From NCBI RefSeq assembly GCF_006517175.1, contig NZ_CP041186.1:434001-498000 (forward strand): 64,000 nucleotides of DNA, in the 5' to 3' direction. Positions 62,949 through 64,000 of the stretch are shown one piece after another; the first letter of the stretch is position 1, and every line of letters starts with the position of its first letter. The position numbers were made by a program, and so were the translations under genes. This DNA is from Persicimonas caeni (GTDB taxonomy: Bacteria; Myxococcota_A; Bradymonadia; Bradymonadales; Bradymonadaceae). The notes under the pieces are model-generated. The model was not told where the DNA came from. It searched no databases and was given only the letters and a program-made list of their open reading frames with translations.

Positions 62949-63341
62949 ATGACCACACAGCCGAACACCCACCTGAATATCGACCCGAAACTATGCGGCG
63001 AGCCCGTCGAGCTCGACGAGGGCCGCGCGAAAGTCCGCTTCGAAGCGACCCAAGAGATGGCCGTCGACGAACGCGGCTTGGTCCATGGCGGCTTCGTCTT
63101 CGGCCTCGCCGACTACGCCGCCATGCTCGCCGTCAACGACCCGAACGTCGTGCTGGGCGCCGCCGACTGCAAGTTCACCGCGCCGGTCACAGTCGGCCAA
63201 GAGGTCGTAGCGACCGCCGAGGTCACCGAAGAGAAGGGCAAAAAGCGCGTCGTCGAGGCGAGCGCGATGGTGGGCGACAAGAAGGTATTTCAGGCGACGT
63301 TTACGACGTTCGTGCTCGAGCAGCACGTCCTCGACGCGTGA
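62949..63341 (+). CDS. Hotdog-fold thioesterase (PaaI-like)
   Basis: This 130-residue protein has the hotdog core: ERGLVHGGFVFGLADYAAM, with the His-Gly-Gly motif, and VNDPNVVLGAADCKFTAPVT, then VATAEVTEEKGKKRVVEASA. GAGGAGAGACAG lies upstream of its ATG. It should hydrolyse a CoA or ACP thioester; the substrate is not known. It starts 37 bp after the VIT1-like gene on the same strand, so they may be co-transcribed. Confidence 0.9.
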   Translation: MTTQPNTHLNIDPKLCGEPVELDEGRAKVRFEATQEMAVDERGLVHGGFVFGLADYAAMLAVNDPNVVLGAADCKFTAPVTVGQEVVATAEVTEEKGKKRVVEASAMVGDKKVFQATFTTFVLEQHVLDA

Positions 63342-63408
63342 TCCTTCTCCCCCCAGCTCCGCTTCGCTTCGCAGGGGGCTATCAAAGGGGAGGTTCCGCC
63401 CTTCGGGC

Positions 63409-63527
63409 TCTAAGTGCATTCACGGAAGACTTTCGCAATATTTGTTCGGTGCGGGGGCATCTTGCCCTCGTCGGGGAGAGCTGGAAGCACTCGCACCGAA
63501 ATCCGAAAGATTTCCGTGTTTGCACTA
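63409..63527. repeat. Complete hairpin-core repeat element with terminal inverted repeats
   Basis: The left end AAGTGCATTCACGGAAGACT and the complement of the right end (TAGTGCAAACACGGAAATCT, read inward) are inverted repeats of about 36 bp that continue to TTCGGTGCG. The core is the 56-bp unit expanded in tandem at 9239 and, reversed, at 28651. It is probably the full form of this mobile hairpin family; no coding sequence. Confidence 0.8.
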
Positions 63528-63584
63528 GATGGAGTAGGCTTTGATTCGAGCACGGCGTGCGCCACCTGAACGTCTAGCCTTCGC

Positions 63585-63824
63585 TTACTCTTCCGGCTCA
63601 TCACGCCAAAAGAACAACCTCGCCACGAAAACAGGGCCTCCGACCATCAGGTAATACGCCACCCCGTATAAAGACCAATGCGCCCAATTGACGTAATCAT
63701 CCCCGTAGAAGACACCGCCGGGATTGTGCTGCCAAGCAATGTACATCACGAGGGCGGCCGCCGGCAGCCCTAATAGCGACGCACAACCGGCTGCTTTTTT
63801 GACCCGCAGCTTCTTCTCGCCCAC
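63585..63824 (-). CDS. Small two-TM membrane protein
   Basis: This 79-residue protein starts at the GTG at 63824, directly after the TAA of the upstream ATP-grasp-like gene. A positively charged start MGEKKLRVKKAAG is followed by the hydrophobic helix SLLGLPAAALVMYIAW and a second helix near LYGVAYYLMVGGPVFVARLF. Unknown function. The tight spacing with the previous gene argues that it is real and in the same operon. Confidence 0.6.
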   Translation of the reverse strand: MGEKKLRVKKAAGCASLLGLPAAALVMYIAWQHNPGGVFYGDDYVNWAHWSLYGVAYYLMVGGPVFVARLFFWRDEPEE

Positions 63825-64000
63825 TTATGTTCCCTCCTGCCCGAGCTCTGCAAAGAACTCATCTTCATCAACTCGTTCGGGAAGCCCGGACACTTGCCCG
63901 TCGCCGACCTCGACGACCAACCACTCGCCGTCGACGGTCCGCGCCACGTCCATGCTGAAAAAACGACTGTCGATCCGATCGGCAACCTCGCCGAACCGGT
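63825..64000 (-). CDS. ATP-grasp-like domain protein, C-terminal end (5' part beyond window)
   Basis: The minus strand entering at 64000 reads RFGEVADRIDSRFFSMDVAR, then TVDGEWLVVEVGDGQVSGLP and a short acidic tail before TAA at 63825. The segment FFSMDVA...WLVVEVGDGQVSGLP is the C-terminal ATP-grasp motif of DUF4343-like proteins. The catalytic Glu and Asn/Asp fit the V-x-E-V-G-D-G-Q pattern. The frame is open to the window edge, so the gene is partial. Next gene on the same strand starts immediately after its stop. Confidence 0.75.
   Translation of the reverse strand, partial: RFGEVADRIDSRFFSMDVARTVDGEWLVVEVGDGQVSGLPERVDEDEFFAELGQEGT

Overview
ORGANISM. The window is GC-rich, with coding bias strong enough that many genes have long antisense shadows. 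Several features point to the Myxococcota (former Deltaproteobacteria), possibly a Bradymonadales-type member: a MYXO-CTERM tail, an AgmX/PglI-type TonB-like protein, a eukaryote-like squalene synthase, and many lipoproteins with Cys-rich, L-domain-like or SBBP repeats. The lineage is inferred from family content only. No rRNA, tRNA or CRISPR was seen. LAYOUT. 1-11.1 kb: end of a response regulator, a glycosidase-fold lipoprotein, squalene synthase, two secreted proteins, a PAS hybrid histidine kinase, a GH5-like lipoprotein, a palindromic repeat element with a gene remnant behind it, a 54-bp tandem array, and a membrane protein. 11.1-23.2 kb: an accessory island. It holds an IS110-type and an IS256-type element, a truncated gene, an overlapping DUF4365/unknown gene pair, a HARE-HTH Mrr-type nuclease, an unknown protein with a nuclease-like motif, and a minus-strand trio (Mrr-type nuclease, two-TM protein, AbiGi-like protein). 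Part of it has visibly lower GC. It looks like an anti-phage defence island. 23.2-30.4 kb: a repeat-rich stretch of about 1.2 kb, an unrecognised gene, an L-domain-like lipoprotein, an extensin-like peptidase-fold protein, a 31-bp tandem array and an AgmX/PglI protein. 30.6-34.4 kb: a signalling operon of a FixL-like (probably haem-PAS) kinase, a single-domain response regulator and a REC-kinase-REC-REC hybrid. 34.5-40.3 kb: a four-gene ligase-associated DNA repair operon (MBL exonuclease, ATP-dependent ligase, Lhr-like helicase, PdeM phosphoesterase). 40.3-44.8 kb: a serpin lipoprotein bracketed by two nearly identical long-hairpin elements, an MscS channel and an SBBP-repeat lipoprotein. 44.9-55.9 kb: one long minus-strand operon for a group 3b-like NADP-coupled [NiFe] hydrogenase with its maturation genes: beta, cyclic-nucleotide-binding-like protein, gamma, delta, alpha, protease, an unknown membrane protein, short hypA, hypF, hypC, hypD, hypE. 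hypB is absent from the window. 56.1-64 kb: divergent MMPL/RND transporter and pentahaem cytochrome, a terminator, a Cys-rich MYXO-CTERM protein, EamA and VIT1-like transporters, a hotdog thioesterase, a complete hairpin repeat element, and the end of an ATP-grasp-like gene with a small membrane protein. HOW IT WORKS TOGETHER. The hydrogenase subunits and Hyp proteins should make and mature a cytoplasmic H2/NAD(P)H enzyme. The repair operon forms a known functional set. The FixL-like operon may sense oxygen. Palindromic mobile repeats recur throughout, often in tandem or truncating genes. The most promising undescribed systems are the DUF4365 pair and the Mrr/TM/AbiGi-like trio.
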